Made by a program: the position numbers and the translations under genes. Below, one piece after another: positions 1 to 10,900 of a stretch of 64,000 bases of DNA. Numbering within the stretch: the stretch's first letter is position 1; every line of letters begins with the position of its first letter. Location: assembly GCF_000003855.2 (NCBI RefSeq), contig NW_003101679.1, positions 3,365,558 to 3,429,557 of the forward strand, read 5' to 3'. This DNA comes from Blastomyces gilchristii SLH14081 (Eukaryota > Ascomycota > Eurotiomycetes > Onygenales > Ajellomycetaceae). A model generated the notes under the pieces. The model searched no databases. It saw only the letters and a program-made list of their open reading frames with translations, and was not told where the DNA came from.

Positions 1-2050
1 ATAAAGAAAATCTCAAAACTCAAGATCTGAAAGGAATTCAAGAGCTGTAAGTCACTCTTATAACAATATCACACATGTCTTCAATTCCTCTACTGCTCTG
101 CATATGACATTAATATCATTTATCACAAGATTGGCTGAAATGTTAATATAGAAATGTGTATACATGTGTGTAGAAAAATCAAAGAAGAGTATAAAACCTG
201 CAGAATCAGAAGCCAGAGCAGAGAGAGTGAAGATGAAAGAAATGAAAGAAGAAGAAGACACAGAACTGAATGAATAATGATAAGAGTCACTCAGAGCTCA
301 ACACTTATAACTCAGTGTGCACACAATCTTCTCTGCAGAGAAGGAAGAGAAAGTACTGAAAGAAGCTTAAGAGTGAGAGAGAATAGTCTCAGCAGCATTA
401 TCGTCTTCAATTAAAATGATCTTTGATATCAGAGTAACTAAGAACTATTGTTAGCATACAAAACTGTAACAACAAGAGTAATAATTACTGAATAAATATT
501 CACTGATCTTAGAATTGTACATGCAATTACAACACATACAAGGCTTCTTAGAAAGAGAGAGAGAGAGACACAGAGAAATACAGAAAGCAGAACACAGCAT
601 GTGAACAGCTCATTTTCACAATGACATCTCAGATAAGATGTATGAGTCTCATATCTACAGGTGTAAAAGAGTATAATATTCATATTCTCATTTCTGAAAA
701 TGTAGATATCTTTCATCTGTATCATGAAGTCAGATGATAGATATCAGAGAATAGACTGATACAGATCTATTATCTTAAAAAAATTCATTAAAGCAGATGT
801 ATCTGTAATATTAAATTTAATAGTTGTGAAAAGTTTCTTGATATCTATGAATATCATAACTTTATACACAATAAAACTCATAATAATTTTTTCTAAGAAC
901 AGAAAAATCAGTGTTAGAAAGAAAAGATGAAAAAGAAAAAGACTTACAATCTTAATACTGTTAAGAAGAGAGATGATTCTCTGATATAAATAAATAATTA
1001 TCTTATTATAAATATTTAAAATGAATGTAATAATCAGTATCTGTGATCAAGCTTCAGAGAGTCATGTTATACACAGTCTTTATACAATAAATTATTTTAG
1101 AGATTGATAAGAAGAGTGAGAGTGTATACACTGAAAAACATGATTTATTAAGTCTATGCAATATCTTCTTGAAATGAGAAGAGCTGATAATAAAAGCAGA
1201 GATAACAGAAGCAGAGAAAGCAGAAGTAGTAGAAGTGAGAGTTACAGAAACAGAGATAGCAGAAGCAGGAAAACCAGACACAGAAGCAGGTGTGAAAGAT
1301 TGAGAAGAAGTGACAGAGAAAGAAACAGAGAAAGCAGAGAGAGATGCAGAAGACTCAGTTATATATAATACAGACAATTTCTTCATTATTATGTCTCTTA
1401 AGTTCTTAATCAATAATTCAATATTGAGATCATGATTATCAGCAGATGCAGATCTGTCAACATGTGAAGATTCTATACAAATTAAAACAAATATATTAGT
1501 ATCTGCAGCTATATAAAACAATCAGAAAACATAATCAGAAAACATAATTAGATACTTACTGAAGAAAAGAGAGTCAGAGATGTATAAGAAGATGAAGAAG
1601 ATGTATCATTCATGATAGTATGTTCTGACAATTATTAGAAGATAAATAAGTTCTGATCATGTTTCACAATGCATTATACTTACTACTAATAAACTGCTTG
1701 ATATGAGCACTACAATGATGCTTGTTATAAAAACAGAAGATCATTGCCAGAAATATGTATAATATAATAGATGAACAGATAGAAAGTGTTAAACAGAAGA
1801 AGAGATAGAAATCTTGAATGAGATAATGATGTTCAATGATGATGATGATGAAGAAGATAATTGAAGAATAGAAAAAGTTAGTAAATAAGTGATGTAATAT
1901 AGTGAAAGTTTCTTTGTGAGAGTGTATGCATGATGCTAGCTGAATCAGAAATAGACTACACTATCATGAATGCTAGTAACGCGCTAATCTGCATGAAGCT
2001 AGGGTGTACATCATGGTCACGTGAGCGTGACTGAATCTGATGAGGGAGAA
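1..2050 (+). mobile_element. GypA 3' internal region, copy a (partial)
   Basis: This is the 3' internal part of the gypsy family GypA, cut by the left edge of the window. It aligns along its length with 2797-4730, and its first part aligns with the GypA piece at 29497-29588 continued at 56570-57621. It ends in a purine-rich tract directly before the LTR at 2051, as expected for a polypurine tract and a plus-strand element. The region lies downstream of integrase in the complete arrangement and is rich in A and G. I recognise no conserved domain in it. In-frame stops are abundant and look like RIP products. Confidence 0.8.
1156..1368 (+). pseudogene. Arg/Ser-rich ORF relic in the GypA 3' region
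   Basis: A short open stretch encodes a chain dominated by arginine, serine and acidic residues, with repeated RSR, SRS and RDSRS motifs, followed by a stop. The equivalent stretch at 3959-4141 keeps the same character although individual bases differ. Arg/Ser-rich segments are known in RNA-binding proteins, so a nucleic-acid-binding tail is possible. The composition could also follow simply from the AGA/AGC-rich base makeup of this mutated DNA. The antisense strand is open as well, but only as a low-complexity Ser/Ala mirror. Function unknown. Confidence 0.35.
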
Positions 2051-2150
2051 TGTGGTTTGAAAGAATGTACAACCGCCGGATAATAACGCGGCCGCTTCTG
2101 AACACACTTATGAATGTAAAGGGGCCCTAGCGGCCACTAATTAATTTGAA

Positions 2151-2161
2151 TAATATATATA
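2151..2161 (+). promoter_or_regulatory. TATA box of the GypA LTR
   Basis: An AT run of the form TAATATATATA lies about 100 bp into the 166-bp LTR. The matching sites in the other two LTRs read ACATATATAAG. Position and sequence fit a core promoter, with transcription starting shortly downstream, close to the inverted repeat at 2165-2196. Confidence 0.6.
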
Positions 2162-2164
2162 AGA

Positions 2165-2196
2165 AGCCGGCGTACGCCTATAATCGTACGCTGGCT
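2165..2196 (+). other. Hairpin just downstream of the LTR TATA box
   Basis: AGCCGGCGTACG (2165-2176) and CGTACGCTGGCT (2185-2196) are inverted repeats of 12 bases with one G/T wobble and an 8-base loop. Both other LTR copies keep the arrangement with partly changed bases. It would sit at or near the 5' end of the transcript. Confidence 0.6.
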
Positions 2197-3958
2197 CAAG
2201 CAATCTTTGAATCACAAATAAGTAATGAGACTGTAGTCAATTTTCTAATAATATATCATAGACAGTGAGTACAACACAGTAAAGAGTGATCTCAAAGCAG
2301 CAGACTTACACATGAATCAGATCACAGAAGAAAAAGAAATTCAGAGTTAAATTTAACTGTTTATATCAGTTCAATTACAGAGACAACAGAGAATGAAGCA
2401 TCTGAAATATTTATAGATATATGAGACTAATCTATCTCAATCTCTGAGAACACTCAGAGGTCAGGTAAGATTAGTTTCAATGAGTCATTTACTGTAGTAG
2501 TCTAAGTGAGTAAAGAGAGACAGTATAATGTACAAGATAGAATTATAAAAGATGAAAGCTGCTGAATCTAGTCATTAAATACTGTATTATATAGAGATTG
2601 TGTAAGAGTGATGACTAGCAGACAAAGAAAAAGCATAAGCAAAAAAAAGAGAATGACTCAAGAGATAATAAATTAATTATCAACTGTAAGAGTCAGTTAT
2701 AAAAAGATAAATATTATTATACACATCTCATTTCTTTTCATATATCACATGTTTACTCTATTTTCAACATCATATCATCTGAAAAACATCAAAAATAAAG
2801 AAAATCTCAAAACTTAAGATCTGCAAGAGATTCAAGAGCTGTTATCTGCTCTCATAATAATACTATATATATCTTCAATTTCTCTACTGCTCTGTGTATG
2901 ACATTAATATCATTTATCACAAGATTGACTGGAATGTCAATATAGAAATGTGCATATATGTGTGTAGAAAAATTGAAGAAGAGCACAGAACTTATAGAAT
3001 CAGAAGTCAGAATAGAGAGAATAAAGATGAAAGAAACAGAAGAAGAAGAAGATGCAGAACTGAATAAATGACAGTAAAAGTTACTCAGAGCTAAACACTT
3101 ATAACTTGATATATATACAACCTTCTCTGCAGAGGAGAGAGAGAAAATGACAGAAGAAGCTTGAGAGTAAGAGAGAGTAGTCTCAGCAGTAATATGATCT
3201 TTAGAAAATGAAATAATCTCTGACACTGAAGCAACTAAGAATCATTAGTATATAAAAATATGAAAAACAGAGACAATAATTACTGAACAAACACCTGCTA
3301 ATCTTAGAATTGTACATGCAATTACAACATGCATAAGACTTCTCAGAAAGAGAGAGAGAGACACAGAAGAATACAGAGAGAAGAATATAACATATAATCA
3401 GCTCATTCTTATAATGACATCTCAGACAAGGCATACAAGTCTCATACTTATAAGTGTAAAAGCGTATAACATTCATATTCTCATTTCTGAAAACATAGAT
3501 ATTCTTCATCTACATTACAAAGTTAAATAATAAATATTAGAGAATAGGCTGATATAAGTTAATCATTCTGAAGATATTCATCAGAGTGAATATATTCATA
3601 ATATTGAATTTAACAGTTATAAAAAGTTTCTTAATATTCATAGATATCATAACTTTATACATAATAAAACTCATAATAATTTCTTCTAGAAAAATTAGCA
3701 TTAGAAGAGAAGATAAAAAAGAAAAGACTTATACTCTTAACACTGTTAAGAAGAGGAATAATTCTCTGATATAAACATATAATTGTCTCATTATAAATTC
3801 TTAAAATAAATATAATAATCAGTGTCTATGATTGAGCTTCAGATAGTTATATTATACATAGTCTTCATATAATAAAATATTCTAGAGATCAGTAAAAACA
3901 GTGAAAGTATATATACTGAGAAATAGAATTTACTAAGTCTATATAAAATCTTCTTGAA

Positions 3959-4141
3959 ATGAGAAGAGCTGATAACAGCAGCAGAAGTGACAGCCGAAGT
4001 AACAGGGGCAGAAGTAGCAGAAGCAGAGATAGCAGGAGCAGAAGAATCAGATACAGAGACAAGTGTAGAAGATTAAAGAAAAGCAGTAGAGAAAGAAACA
4101 GAGAAGGTAGAGAAGAACATAGAAGATTCAGTCACATATAA
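3959..4141 (+). pseudogene. Arg/Ser-rich ORF relic, second copy
   Basis: This is the counterpart of the Arg/Ser-rich stretch at 1156-1368. It opens with the same MRRADN residues and continues with SR and RS dipeptides before an acidic and basic tail. Keeping the same peptide character in two separately mutated copies gives weak support for coding on this strand. I cannot name a family. Confidence 0.35.
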
Positions 4142-4413
4142 TATAAGTAATTTCTTCATTATCATGTTCTTCAAGTTCTTGATCAACAATGCAATATTGA
4201 GTTTATTATCATCAGTGAATATAGATCTGTCAATATGTAAAGATTCTATATAAAAAAAACAAATATATCAGCATCTGTGTTTATGTAAAATCATGCTAGA
4301 AGACATGATCAGATGCCTGCTGAGAAGAAAAGAGTTAAGAGTGTATAAGAAGAAGAAGATGTGTCATTCATGATAAGATGTTCTGATAATTATTAGAAGA
4401 AAAATAAGTTCTG

Positions 4414-4641
4414 ATCACATTTTATAATGCATTACACTTACTGCTAATGAACTGCTCAGTATGAGCACTACAACAACACTTATTGTGAGAATGAGAGGTT
4501 ATTATCAGAAACACATACAATGTGATAGATGAACAGATTGAAAAGAGCTTGATAAAGAGAGAAATACAGAGATTCTGTATGAGATAATAATGTTCAATAA
4601 TGTTGATAATGAGAATGATTATTGAAGAATGAAAATGTTAG
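4414..4641 (+). pseudogene. Unknown GypA post-integrase ORF relic
   Basis: If TGA is read as mutated TGG, this frame stays mostly open for about 75 codons, with segments such as NALHLLLMNCSV and YNVIDEQIEKSLIKREIQRF. Several of its stops lie at plausible former tryptophan codons. The homologous stretch at about 1670-1860 is similar. It lies near the 3' end of the element, downstream of integrase and before the polypurine tract. I do not recognise a domain. It may be a second small protein or the degraded tail of a longer one. Confidence 0.3.
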
Positions 4642-4730
4642 TGAATGAGTGATGTAAAATAGTGAAAGCTTCTCTGAGAAGCAGCTTACATCAGGGTCAC
4701 ATAAGCGTGACTGAATTTGATAAGAGAGGA

Positions 4731-4897
4731 TGTGATTTGAAAGAATGTATGACTGCTGAATAATAACACAGCCGCTTCTGAACATAGTTACAAATGTAAA
4801 GAGGTCATAGCAGCCACTAATTAATTTAGTATAACATATATAAGAAGCCGGTGTATGCCTGTAATTGTACGCTGGCTCAAGCAACCTTTGAATTACA
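4731..4897 (+). repeat. GypA LTR (3' LTR of copy b, mutated)
   Basis: This 167-bp LTR begins TGTGATTTGAAAG and ends TTTGAATTACA, with the purine run GATAAGAGAGGA directly upstream. Relative to the copy at 2051, many CG and CC sites have changed to TG, CA or TC. The right edge joins GypB-family pol sequence, so this array inserted into, or recombined with, a GypB copy. I find no clear 5-bp duplication, because the left end of the array is outside the window. Confidence 0.85.
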
Positions 4898-5264
4898 ATA
4901 TTAAATACAAAGTGATAGAAGTTCTAGACAGTTATAACTACTATCTTAACACTCTGTCAGAGATTCATAATGTCTCTTATACAAGCTTACTCTGCTGTGC
5001 TGCTACTAACTCATTCTCTTCTCAACTCACTTCTGACTGACAATCATCAGAGAGTATAGAAGAAGATAATGAACTTGAATGAGAAATCAAAGATATTTTC
5101 AATGAAAGACTGTGCAGTTATAGCTGATAATATCTTGTGAAATGAGTCAGCTATAATCATCTGAGCTGAACTTTAAGCTCTGTGTTATCTCAAACAGCAG
5201 CTCTCAACTGATCAGAACTACATACTCATGATTTCATCTCACTTCTGAAAAGAGAGAGGCTAAA
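4898..5264 (+). pseudogene. GypB-family pol C-terminus with chromodomain relic
   Basis: The plus strand encodes the end of a chromovirus integrase. The first part reads KVIEVLDSYNYYLNTLSEIH. After it comes a chromodomain-like stretch with EIKDIFNERL and, when TGA is read as tryptophan, LVKWVSYNH. The same protein segment recurs at 6465-6810 and, inverted, in GypB near 30600-30850. A purine tract with AAAAGAGAGAGG follows and then an LTR. Chromodomains on gypsy integrases bind histone marks and guide insertion. Stops and missing glycine and proline residues show RIP decay. Confidence 0.7.
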
Positions 5265-5533
5265 GTAGCAGACTATATTTAATTGATAGATTATTTCATT
5301 ACACTTCATAGATTTCTGTTAAAAGCTTCAATTCTCAGTCACTGATTCTTAGCTGAGAAACTTACAGAGTGTCTAATCTTCTGCTCTGAAGCTTTACCTT
5401 GTATGTATATAAATATTCACTTCAATCACTGATTCTCACACTTTCTCTTTTGTTTTCCTTCTCTAACATTTTTCACTTTTATTATATAAGACCTATATTT
5501 TAATGCTGATGTATTCGGCGTAGGCCTCTTACA
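5265..5533 (+). repeat. GypB-family LTR (plus orientation, mutated)
   Basis: This is the reverse complement of the GypB LTRs at 30216-30546 and 35577-35907. It ends in the conserved ATTCGGCGTAGGCCTCTTACA, one of the few stretches here with intact CG and GGCC. The left part is badly mutated and shortened (about 269 bp against 331), so its exact start is uncertain by a few bases. The polypurine tract lies just upstream. Confidence 0.8.
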
Positions 5534-6810
5534 TAAGAGATGTATAATTTAAATATAACTGACTATCTGAGTTATGAATAATTATATTAAATAATCTCTC
5601 AAGAGTTTTACTAATCTGAGGTATTGAACAGTATTAGATATTTTATCTGAAACTATAATTATTATTCTTCTATCATCTTATAAGAGAACTGAAGAAAAGA
5701 TCTACTGAAACTACTTAATATCTCTGATGGAATCTGATAAGATATAGTTATTAACTTCACTATTAATCTCTCTAAGAGTAAGAGTTATAAGAATATTATA
5801 GTCATTATTAAGTAATTAAGTAATGATATAATATTGAAATCTTGTGATAAGATAAATACTGAATAGATTGTTAAAGCTTTCTTATAAAGTCTGTTCTATT
5901 AAATATATAACTTACTAAGATCTACAGTATTCAACTGAGACTGCTAATTTATAAGCATTCTCTGAACAAGAATCTGTCAAGTTCTCAAGATTATATTTTA
6001 TTTATCAACTGCTTATCACTCTGAGACTGATAATATATTAGAATAAATAATTCAGACTGAAAGAATTATCTTTATAAGTTCTGTAATTTTTTATAAGATG
6101 ACTGATATAATCTTCTTCTACATATAGAAGTTATTATCAATGATTAAGATACTATTTTAATAGATATAAGTGTGTTCTTTCTTATATATAGTTATTATAT
6201 AAAGATGTTAAATCTTCTAGAGATTACACAGTTTACACTGAATTCTTGCAGTTTAATTCACATCACTGATAACATAGTAACAAAGCTCTGAGATGCTTAT
6301 AACTGAGCAGAAGTCTTCATAGTGAGTGCTAAACAAGATTAAGAGAATTAAGCTAATGTCTGACAAGATTTCACTGAGTAATATTAGATAGAAGATCTTG
6401 TATAATTGAATCTTAAAAATATACACATTACATATTCATTTTGTATATTAAACTATTATTATACTAGATACAAAGTAACAGAAGTTCTAGACAGTTATAA
6501 CTACTATCTTAATACTCTATCAGAGATTTACAATATATTTTATACAAGCTTACTCTATTACTCTGTCACTGACTCATTCTCTTCTTAACTGGCTTTCAAC
6601 TGACAACTGTTGGAGATAATAGAACAATATAATAAATTTGAATAAAAGATTGAATATATTCTTAATGAAAGACTCTGTAACTGTAACTGATAATCTTTTA
6701 TAAAATAAGTTGATTATAACTATCTGATCTGAATCTCAGACTCTATACTATCTAACACAGCAGCTCTTGACGGATGAAAACTATACTTACTTCTGAAAAG
6801 AAGAAGTTAA
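5534..6810 (+). pseudogene. GypB-family integrase fragment (internally deleted copy)
   Basis: The sequence passes from the LTR straight into the middle of the integrase region. It corresponds, inverted, to GypB positions from about 31800 down to 30550. The fragment covers the integrase catalytic core, its C-terminus and the chromodomain zone (6470-6700), and ends at a purine-rich tract before the LTR at 6811. Gag, protease and reverse transcriptase are absent. Together with the pieces on both sides it forms internal-LTR-internal-LTR, the same architecture as GypA at 1-4897. No intact reading frame remains. Confidence 0.7.
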
Positions 6811-7108
6811 TGTGATAAGCTACATCTAATTATGTAGATCATTTCACTACACTTTATGAATTTCTGCTGAAAGATCTAATTGTCAAATACTCTAATTATT
6901 AGCTATTTCTACTGAAAGCTCTGATTCTCAGCTGAAAACTCATGTCAGAGCTTCTATTCTCCTACTCTAGAGCTTCACCTTATATGTATATAAATATCTA
7001 TTCTGATTATACTCTTTTTCTTCTCTCTTTTTCCTTCTCTAAAGTTTTCTACTTTTGTTATATAAGTTCTATATGTAATGCTGATCTCTTTGATGTGAAT
7101 CTTTTACA
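6811..7108 (+). repeat. GypB-family LTR (plus orientation, diverged)
   Basis: This LTR starts TGTGATAAGC after the purine run AAAAGAAGAAG and ends near CTTTTACA. It aligns with the LTR at 5265-5533 and, inverted, with those of GypB, but RIP has removed nearly all CG and GG. It is the 3' end of the deleted copy. Confidence 0.75.
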
Positions 7109-7222
7109 AGTAGCTATAAATTCAATCTATATTATAGAATTAATGAATTAGTAGATTCTATATATTAAATAATATTTAATTGTAATATTAATTATCTTCT
7201 TTTATATTAAATTCAGTTGCTT
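7109..7222. other. AT-rich spacer between GypB array and GypA LTR
   Basis: About 114 bp of A/T-rich sequence with no recognisable feature separates the last GypB-family LTR from the GypA 5' LTR. It is probably the remnant of the sequence in which GypA inserted. Confidence 0.5.
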
Positions 7223-7425
7223 TGTAGTTTGAAAGAATGTATGACCGCCGGATAATAACGCGGCCGCTTCTGAACATGCTTATACTTCTGAACATGCTTA
7301 TGCTTCTGAACATGCTTACGAATGTAAAGAGGTCATAGCAGCCACTAATTAATTTAGTATAACATATATAAGAAGCCAGTGTACACCTGTAATCATACAC
7401 TGACTCAAGCAACCTTTGAATCACA
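7223..7425 (+). repeat. GypA 5' LTR with 18-bp triplication
   Basis: This LTR is homologous to 2051-2216 and starts TGTAGTTTGAAAG. It is longer because an 18-bp unit (CTTCTGAACATGCTTATR) occurs three times at 7267-7320 but once in the other LTRs. It keeps CCGCCGG and CGCGGCCGC, so its outer part largely escaped RIP. The TATA box and the following hairpin are present in altered form. Confidence 0.85.
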
Positions 7426-7551
7426 TCTGATACCATGTCTCAAAACTGGTGAGAAGTGCAGGCTTCTACAGAACATGATAATTTCATCTACAAAGTAATT
7501 CATAGTTATCATGCCAGTGTAGTTCTAAAACACCTCAAAAGATAGTGTACA
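7426..7551 (+). other. GypA leader after the 5' LTR
   Basis: Sequence directly after the 5' LTR begins TCTGATACCATGTCTC and should hold the primer-binding site and leader. No standard TGG-starting primer site is evident in the plus direction. The inverse complement of its first bases, TGGTATCAGA, resembles the primer site common in other retrotransposons, but in the wrong orientation. The stretch ends at the target duplication of LINE copy 1. Confidence 0.5.
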
Positions 7552-7610
7552 ATTATTATTATTATTATTCTTCAATTATAGATATATACAGTCAGAGACT
7601 ATGACATCTA

Positions 7611-7633
7611 CCTGAGAACCTTTAGTTCTCAGG
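7611..7633 (-). other. LINE 3' UTR hairpin
   Basis: CCTGAGAAC and GTTCTCAGG form a perfect 9-bp stem around a five-base loop, about 45 bp from the (AAT)n tail. It recurs near the 3' ends of all four LINE copies: 16338-16360, near 19685-19708 and 61053-61075, the last with one stem change. Its conservation next to the tail suggests recognition by the element's reverse transcriptase. Confidence 0.6.
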
Positions 7634-7924
7634 GTTTTTCCTATATCTATAGAGTCAACTATTATACATTTATCAATTTCAGATATGCAAAATCAGAAAA
7701 TTTCAGCTCAGAATACAAAAACTGTTTACAAATTGCAGTATTTCAACATCTTCTGATACTTTGAAATCATTTGAAAATATCATGACAAAGGAAAAGAGAA
7801 CATAGTCTTAAAGATAGACACATTAAATAGATAGATAGAAAAGAACAGAAAGAAAGAAGTACAGTAAAGAGAGACTATAACATAATAAAATTATTAAAAG
7901 ATAGTGTATAGCTGTTTTAACAGA

Positions 7925-10900
7925 CTATATCTAATCAATTTCTACCTCTTCATATTCAGATACTTCTGAATTCAGTCATTTTCTTGTAGCTGCTTGAGTT
8001 TCTGATAGAAAGTCTATTAAGTACTTAATTCCTGTCTCAGTTGAGAATAAGAACCTCATATTTAATTGATTTAAATCATACTTCTTCTTTCATCTGACTC
8101 TGAGACTATTGTATAATACACAATGCATTACAATATACTCAGAATTTTCATTTGCATTGCAGAATGAGCACTCTGTTGAATCAAATCTATCATCAAATCT
8201 TTGTATATAGGATTTGAAATAACCATGTCCTAGTTTCAGTTGAATTATAGATGAGAATATTTTCTTTGTACATTTAATTGAACAAGATTTTCACTTTGAT
8301 TTTGTCTCAAATCTTGAATAATGTATACTCTTCTTTTGTTTCTGTCAGCTTTCATTTCACTTGTTTAAACAGAATTCTTTTATCTTTCTCTTTATGAAAG
8401 ATCAGGACACTGTTTTTTGAATAGATCTGCTTAATTCTGAACTATTTTTTACAGCTGAATCAGCCAATTCATTGTCATGAATATTCATATGAGCAGGAAC
8501 TCAATGCAGATGAATTATCAGTTTTGATGTTCTTCTCTTTTGAATTTTTAAAACAGAGTTTACAATCAGTTTAAGATTCATTTGATCATTATAAATCTGA
8601 CTATTTCTAAGTCTTTTTAAAGTAGCTTGACTATCAGAGAATATTCATATCTCTTTCAAACTATTTCCTCTTTTATGAGATTTTATTTCAATGAGTTTGA
8701 AAGCTTTCACTATTACAAATAGTTCAGCATCAAAGACTTCAGATTCACAGTCTAAATTTCAGAAATCTGAGATAAAATTGATATTATCTTCAGTATAAGC
8801 AATGCCTGTATCTAATCTATTCAAATTCTCATTTTTTGAGTCATCTGAGTGAATCAGAATAGAGTCTTTTATATTGATTGTAGAGATCTTCTTCAAATGC
8901 TGTTCATATTCTCTCTCTTTAGATAGTTCACTTATTTATAAGTCTATGAGAGATTTCAGTTTTTCTCTTCAGAGAGATATCTTCTCATGATCAATTTTCT
9001 CAATATTTAATGAAGAAAATTGATTCTTAATAAGTGAATATAGTCTACACAGTTGAGAGAACATTTTCTTTAAAGTATTATTCTCATTTCAATCAAGAAA
9101 TCTATTTCAATTCAGTTTATTTTCTGAGTTAACTGATGAAAATGAAGAAGAGACTCTTTCTCTGATTATATGATTTGAGCTCATCTTCATGACTCTCAGA
9201 GCATATTTCATACAGGCCTTTTCAAATTGAATAGTAGAAGATGAAATTGAAGCTTCAATTTTCATTGCTTTAATAGGAGATGATTTGAATACTTTCAGAA
9301 TTCTTCTCAAAGATCTGTTTTATAGACTTTGAAAGAGTTCAGTGAAGTTATCTTGATTATTTCATCAAACTTGAACTTCATAATCAGCTACTGAGATAAT
9401 ACAGGCTATGTATAACTGTCTCATAGCCTGAAAGAATAGACCTCTCTCAGTATTTGATAGTCTGATTATACTATTCAGTAGTCTCTCTGCCTTGATGATT
9501 CTTTGTTGAATATGATATTTAAAATTCAACTTGGAGTTTAATCATACTTCTAGTCATTTGACATTCAAACTGGGTTTAATCTCTGTATTCAAAAGAGTTA
9601 GACTTAGTTCTTTCTCATTAAATCTGAGAAAAAAGTAAATTAACTCAGTTTTATTCATATCAAATTAAATTAGATTGATATCTGCTCTAACAAAGATTTT
9701 CTTTACTGCTTTCTCAATCACTTCTAAATTCTCTTTAATTGTCTTTGAACTGTAGAGTAGATCAATATCATCTACATAACTTGAAGTTCTCACTATTTTC
9801 ATCTCTCTATTCTTGAATAGATATGCCGTGTATATTGCAAATAAAACAGATGAGATTGAAGATTCTTGTGATACTTCTATTTTTATCTCAGTTTCATCTT
9901 GTTTTCTTTCATCAAAGAATAGTTGTATAATTCTTTTAGATGTGAAACAATTAACTCATTTTATTAGAGAAAGTGACAGTTTTAATATCTTCAAAGTTTG
10001 AATTATCTTAGACTTTGAAACATGATCAAATGTATCTTTTATATCAATAAAAACTGCAGTTGAGATCAGGTCTTCATGCTTTGCTACTTGAATATTATAA
10101 ATAACTGAGAGAAGAGTATTAATTGCAGAACATTGTTTTCTATCTCTCATTTATTCATTAAATAGAAGAGAATCACTAATAGAGCTTATAAAAGATAATC
10201 TAGTAGCTATTATCTTTTCTAGAATTTTTTTCAAACAGTTCAACAGAGATATTACTCTATATAACTTAGAAATTAACACTTTTCTATTAGACTTTGCAAG
10301 GATTACTTCAGTAGCTTCTCTCCAGCATTCAGAATGATAATCAATTTTTAAGAGATTGAAAAAGAGCTCAAAATATTCATTGTTCAAGTAGGAATTTGTA
10401 TCTTGAATAATTAAGTAATTAATTGAATCAGGCCCTGTAGCAGTTTTAATTGAACTTGAGAATATTACTGACTCTAGTTCATCACATGTAAGCTCAGATC
10501 ATTTCCAGTTATTTTCATCAATATATTCATGAAATGACATATTCTTCTCTTCTAAATGTGATGAGTTTTAAAAGAGAATTCTTATAAAAGCTTGACATTT
10601 TTTCTCAAAAGAGTTTGCTGTATACAATTCATTCTGAAATTCATATTCTATCATTGAAAGCTTTACTACACTTCTTATTTTAGTATAGTTAAAGGCTTTA
10701 AAAACTTCTTTTTCTTATACTTCTTTAAGAAATTTGTTTCAGTAATCTGTTTTAGCTTTTTTAATATCTGAAAAATATTCATTTTGAATAGCTTTGAACT
10801 CTTTATCAAATATTAAGTTATTCTTTCAATCTCTTCTAGCAGTGACTAATTGCTTTCTTTTAGAAGTGATATTCTCATTTCATCAAGATTTGAAATACTC

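Larger units (their letters stand above)
2051..2216 (+). repeat. GypA LTR (166 bp, well preserved)
   Basis: The repeat begins TGTGGTTTGAAAG and ends CTTTGAATCACA, giving the TG...CA ends and imperfect terminal inverted repeats expected of an LTR. Related copies lie at 4731-4897 and 7223-7425. A purine-rich tract (GATGAGGGAGAA) abuts its left end, so it served as a 3' LTR for the copy to its left. It keeps many CG, CC and GG dinucleotides that are mutated in the copy at 4731. It is therefore the best guide to the unmutated GypA LTR. Confidence 0.9.
2217..4730 (+). mobile_element. GypA internally deleted copy b
   Basis: Directly after the LTR at 2216 the sequence jumps to the part of GypA that corresponds to position 28937, so the primer site, gag, protease, reverse transcriptase and integrase are all missing. 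The rest runs collinearly with 28937-29588 and 56570-57621, and its later part with 1-2050, up to a polypurine tract and the LTR at 4731. The result is a tandem LTR-internal-LTR array sharing the LTR at 2051-2216. RIP is heavy throughout. Confidence 0.8.

Noticed and set aside
1054..1521. 155-codon minus-strand ORF
   Set aside because: Its peptide is low-complexity Ser/Ala/Val, the antisense mirror of the Arg/Ser-rich stretch, and it is not kept open in the homologous copy at 2860-4300.
2852..3226. 124-codon minus-strand ORF, also seen in part at 58-261 and 56417-56794
   Set aside because: It runs antisense to GypA and is Ser-rich without domain character. The version at 56417-56794 is a chimera that crosses the GypC LTR boundary.
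7267..7320. CRISPR-like short repeats
   Set aside because: The three 18-bp units are directly adjacent without spacers and lie inside an LTR of a eukaryotic element.
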